Of a stretch of DNA of 64,000 nt, positions 61,439 to 64,000 are shown in pieces; positions within the stretch are counted from its first letter, which is position 1, and every line of letters starts with the position of its first letter. The stretch is from JAXGQD01 sp040766665. Its GTDB lineage: Bacteria > Bacillota > Clostridia > Saccharofermentanales > Fastidiosipilaceae. The DNA lies in the NCBI GenBank assembly GCA_040766665.1, contig JAXGQD010000002.1, positions 266,956-330,955 of the forward strand. The letters run 5' to 3'. The notes below the pieces were generated by a model that searched no databases, was not told the DNA's origin, and saw nothing but the letters and a program-made list of their open reading frames with translations. Both the position numbers and the translations under genes were made by a program.

Positions 61439-62887
61439 CTAAAAAACTGTTAATTGATTCACGATCTTTGAACTGATTCTCAACTGTCCATCTACGACAA
61501 ATCCTTCTTCGCGACCTTCCAGCTCAGCAAGCAGTCGAGTCCTTAACTCGGCGATTCTGCTCTGACAGGCTTCATCATGTATAGCGTTATGCAACTCGTG
61601 AGGATCTTCCCCAAGCTTAAAGTATTGCTCCTCCCCGGTTTCGCTGTACCAGATGTATTTGTCAGACGCACTGACAATGAATTGACTAGAACACTGTTCC
61701 ACAAAAGCATGTTCTCCATGGAGGTATGCTCTTGCACCTTCTTCTTTTCCAAGTACAAGCTCTTTGAGGGATAGTCCATCCACATGTTGCGGAATATCTA
61801 AACCGGCAAAATCTAACAAAGTAGGCAGGATATCCGCTAAATCACAGAGCTCGGAGTTGCTGCTCTGCTCTACCTGGCCGAGATTTTTACCCGGACTTAC
61901 AATCAGCGGAATATGGACACTGCCCTGGTAGGGAAAGGCTTTGCGATAAAGATGGTGATCGAAAAGCTCTTCACCGTGATCGCTGACAAAAAGTATCAGC
62001 GTATCGTCCAGACTGCCGTCTTCCTCCAAAGCCATCAACAGGCGTCCAATCTGGCTATCCAGGTGCGTGATATTGGCATAGTAACCGCACATGGCACGCC
62101 GTTTGGACTCTTCTTGGGTCGTACCGAAAAGACTGTCTTTGAAATTTCCAAAGCGTTCGCTCCGCTCCTCTGTTTCCCAGTCCCCGACAAAAGGCGGTCG
62201 CAGGCTCTTCTCTCGATAAATATCCTGATAGGCAGCCGGTGCATCAAAGGGCTGATGCGGTCTGACATAACTGCTCATCAGGAAAAAAGGTTTGTCTCTG
62301 TCTCTGGTCTGTAAAAAACGAATCGCTCGCGTGGTACACCAACTGCTGGGATGCAAGTCTTCGGCATAAGGCCAGGGATAGGCTATTCTGGAATTGGGAT
62401 CAATGCCCGTTTGGATGATATCGGCGTCCACACCGGCTTTGTCCTTCAAAAAGTGTAAGTAGTCGTCGTGTTGTGCTTGGTGCAGGTAATACGGCAGCTT
62501 TTGGTCGCGGTAGTGGCTCAAGTAACCGTCATGCAGTTCCACCTTTTCGAAACCACACTGTTTACGAGGAGGATGGACGTGCATTTTGCCAATACAAGCG
62601 CTTTGGTAGCCTCCTACGGTCAGCTGTTCTGCCAGCATTTCCGAATAATCCCATGGGATGCCGTCTTCATAGCCCACGCGCCCGTGCTTTGAGGCATGCT
62701 GACCGGTAAATAGCGTGGCACGAGCCGGAATGCAACTGGGTACCAAGCTGTAGGCATTCTCGAAAGAGACACCATGGGCGGCTAAGTCGTCCAGATTGGG
62801 GGTTAAGACATCGGGGTGTCCTTTGAAAGAAAAGCAATCGCTCCTGAACTGGTCACAGACGATTAATAAAATATTGGGCTTTTGCAA
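61439..62887 (-). CDS. Sulfatase (formylglycine-dependent)
   Basis: A 482-residue enzyme without signal peptide. SCIPARATLFTGQ is the CxPxR maturation motif in its CxPAR form, with Cys52 as the residue oxidised to formylglycine. The N-terminal PNILLIVCDQFRSDCF gives the Asp metal ligand, and LFVSDHGEELFDH the second metal segment. It begins with TTG, eight bases after GGGAG. It follows the GH112 gene closely, so it may remove sulfate from mucin- or glycosaminoglycan-derived sugars inside the cell. Anaerobes need an AnSME to mature it; none is seen here. Confidence 0.88.
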   Translation of the reverse strand: MQKPNILLIVCDQFRSDCFSFKGHPDVLTPNLDDLAAHGVSFENAYSLVPSCIPARATLFTGQHASKHGRVGYEDGIPWDYSEMLAEQLTVGGYQSACIGKMHVHPPRKQCGFEKVELHDGYLSHYRDQKLPYYLHQAQHDDYLHFLKDKAGVDADIIQTGIDPNSRIAYPWPYAEDLHPSSWCTTRAIRFLQTRDRDKPFFLMSSYVRPHQPFDAPAAYQDIYREKSLRPPFVGDWETEERSERFGNFKDSLFGTTQEESKRRAMCGYYANITHLDSQIGRLLMALEEDGSLDDTLILFVSDHGEELFDHHLYRKAFPYQGSVHIPLIVSPGKNLGQVEQSSNSELCDLADILPTLLDFAGLDIPQHVDGLSLKELVLGKEEGARAYLHGEHAFVEQCSSQFIVSASDKYIWYSETGEEQYFKLGEDPHELHNAIHDEACQSRIAELRTRLLAELEGREEGFVVDGQLRISSKIVNQLTVF

Positions 62888-62927
62888 TTGTCCACTCCCT
62901 TCTGCGCATTGGGTTATAAACTTCAGC

Positions 62928-64000
62928 TTACTCAGTGTAGCTTTTCCAAAGGATTTCTCCTGCGCTTAAGACAAACGCTTCGGCTTGGCCGTTTCCGTCA
63001 TAGATTTTTGTGTGTTGTTCCTCATTGGTATTGTTGACGATGCAATAGCTGTGGTTCTCCGGATAGGCATGCACATCGACATAAGGATTCTCTGAATACC
63101 AATGCAGTAGCTCCTCTTCAGCATGGCAGGACCACAGGATAGCACGATGCAAAAGCCGGGCGTTTTCAAAATTGAAAGGCAGACCACTGATGTAGACGGC
63201 TCTGCCCCGGCCATATTGATTGGCCGCCAGCTGAACGGCGCCGCGCGTCTGGGCTAGTATCTCACTGCCCTCCAACGCATAAACGTACGGCTTCTCTTCA
63301 CCAAAATCGATACGCTCTGTTTCTATGCCTTCCGTAATAAAATGACTTTGTGTTTCGCGGTTGTATTTGTCGCGGCCAATGCTATACCCTTTTTCATTTT
63401 CCACACCCAGCACATCCGCCAACTGGAAGATGCGTCCTTGGAAGGCATGAGCGGTCGGTTCGCCTACCCCGATAAAACCTCCGCCCTGCCAGACGAAGCG
63501 TTTAAGCGCAGCGGCAAGCTCAGGTTTTTCCCATATCGTTGCTCCGCTATGTGCCGTATCCTGATCAGCGATGTTTATCAGTAAATCAATACCGTCCAGG
63601 CAGGTAGGATCGGCTGCGACATGAACAAAGTCCAAGAAAGTCACGTCATAAGGGGCACCGGCTAAAGCATCAATGACACCGGCATAGCTGTAGTTTTGTT
63701 TGTAGTAGAGCGCGTGGTGGACCATATGTAAACCCCAACGACGCAATTCTGCTTGAGTGCTTAGTACGGCAATACGTTTGAAAGTGTAGGGTTTTCCGGC
63801 ATCGGTCTGCGCTTTTAGCAGGCGAAACTCTTCGGTCACTTTGGCGATGTAGTCGATAAAATCAGGAAAATCCAAAGCCAGTTTGAGATAGCCACCGTAA
63901 CCGATGCGGTCTAAAGGTTTACGTAAGAGTGCTCTTCTCGCTGTGACCCAATTGTATTGAGCTTCTGCCAAAGGATTACCGCCGGGATAAAACGTGTCGG
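62928..64000 (-). CDS. GH112 1,3-beta-galactosyl-N-acetylhexosamine phosphorylase, C-terminal part
   Basis: The frame is open to the right edge of the window, so the 5' part is missing. The visible residues begin DTFYPGGNPLAEAQYNWVTA, then RKPLDRIGYGGYLKLALDFP, followed by a domain with IGVGEPTAHAFQGRIFQLAD and RAVYISGLPFN. These match the galacto-N-biose/lacto-N-biose I phosphorylase family as I remember it. The enzyme splits the disaccharide with phosphate to galactose-1-phosphate and an N-acetylhexosamine. It is intracellular and works with a dedicated importer, here probably the CUT1 system encoded downstream. Confidence 0.8.
   Translation of the reverse strand, partial: DTFYPGGNPLAEAQYNWVTARRALLRKPLDRIGYGGYLKLALDFPDFIDYIAKVTEEFRLLKAQTDAGKPYTFKRIAVLSTQAELRRWGLHMVHHALYYKQNYSYAGVIDALAGAPYDVTFLDFVHVAADPTCLDGIDLLINIADQDTAHSGATIWEKPELAAALKRFVWQGGGFIGVGEPTAHAFQGRIFQLADVLGVENEKGYSIGRDKYNRETQSHFITEGIETERIDFGEEKPYVYALEGSEILAQTRGAVQLAANQYGRGRAVYISGLPFNFENARLLHRAILWSCHAEEELLHWYSENPYVDVHAYPENHSYCIVNNTNEEQHTKIYDGNGQAEAFVLSAGEILWKSYTE

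Overview
The window looks like a chromosomal segment of an anaerobic, saccharolytic low-to-mid GC Firmicute, probably a Clostridia relative. The clues are strong AGGAGG-type ribosome binding sites, substrate-binding lipoproteins with long Ala/Thr/Glu linkers behind a Cys lipobox, three CUT1 sugar importers with no ATPase gene of their own, and PadR, LacI and TetR regulators. This placement is inference. No rRNA, tRNA or CRISPR array was seen.

Layout. 0-9.8 kb: TetR regulator, esterase and C39-like protein, a polar amino-acid ABC importer, a PAP2 phosphatase, a lipoprotein, PiT phosphate uptake with a DUF47 partner, and a broken GNAT gene. 9.8-12.3 kb: a repeat island holding a decayed IS110 transposase. 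12.3-22.2 kb: peroxiredoxin, lipoate-protein ligase, an MFS carrier with a GH2 glycosidase, glmM with a GlmU-like acyltransferase, a PfkB sugar kinase and malic enzyme. 22.7-34.9 kb: a large lipoprotein, then a LacI-controlled sugar operon (SIS isomerase, RbsABC-type importer, VOC protein, D-tagatose/psicose 3-epimerase-like enzyme, xylulokinase-like kinase). 35-46 kb: MATE exporter, NQR genes B-F without nqrA, a FAD oxidoreductase and TrkH/TrkA. 46-64 kb: three CUT1 sugar importers, a stand-alone lipoyl-domain protein with a DUF5714-like protein, a PadR regulator, a metallo-beta-lactamase protein, a LacI regulator, a sulfatase and the end of a GH112 phosphorylase. The right edge therefore looks like a galacto-N-biose/mucin-sugar locus.

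The most unusual content is intergenic. Five islands (about 9.9-12.3, 17.2-17.6, 22.4-22.7, 36.6-37.4 and 50.8-51.6 kb) are mosaics of three repeat families, all with inverted symmetry. R1 is a 25-bp GTCGC...GCGAC palindrome, about 19 copies, in tandem at 38-44 bp steps, with compensatory stem changes. R2 is about 250 bp with a 99-bp nested inverted-repeat core, three copies. R3 is a 196-198 bp imperfect palindrome whose arms match each other within a copy better than between copies, three copies. The order R2-R1-R3 recurs. I could not assign these to a known family.

A second pattern is technical or evolutionary. At least nine genes are split by single-base indels, several in homopolymer runs, and three such deletions together hide both cysteines of the peroxiredoxin. 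This fits sequencing or assembly error better than mass pseudogenisation, so frameshifted genes are annotated at full reconstructed extent. A third pattern is that every one of the five substrate-binding-protein genes is followed by a hairpin before the next transporter gene.
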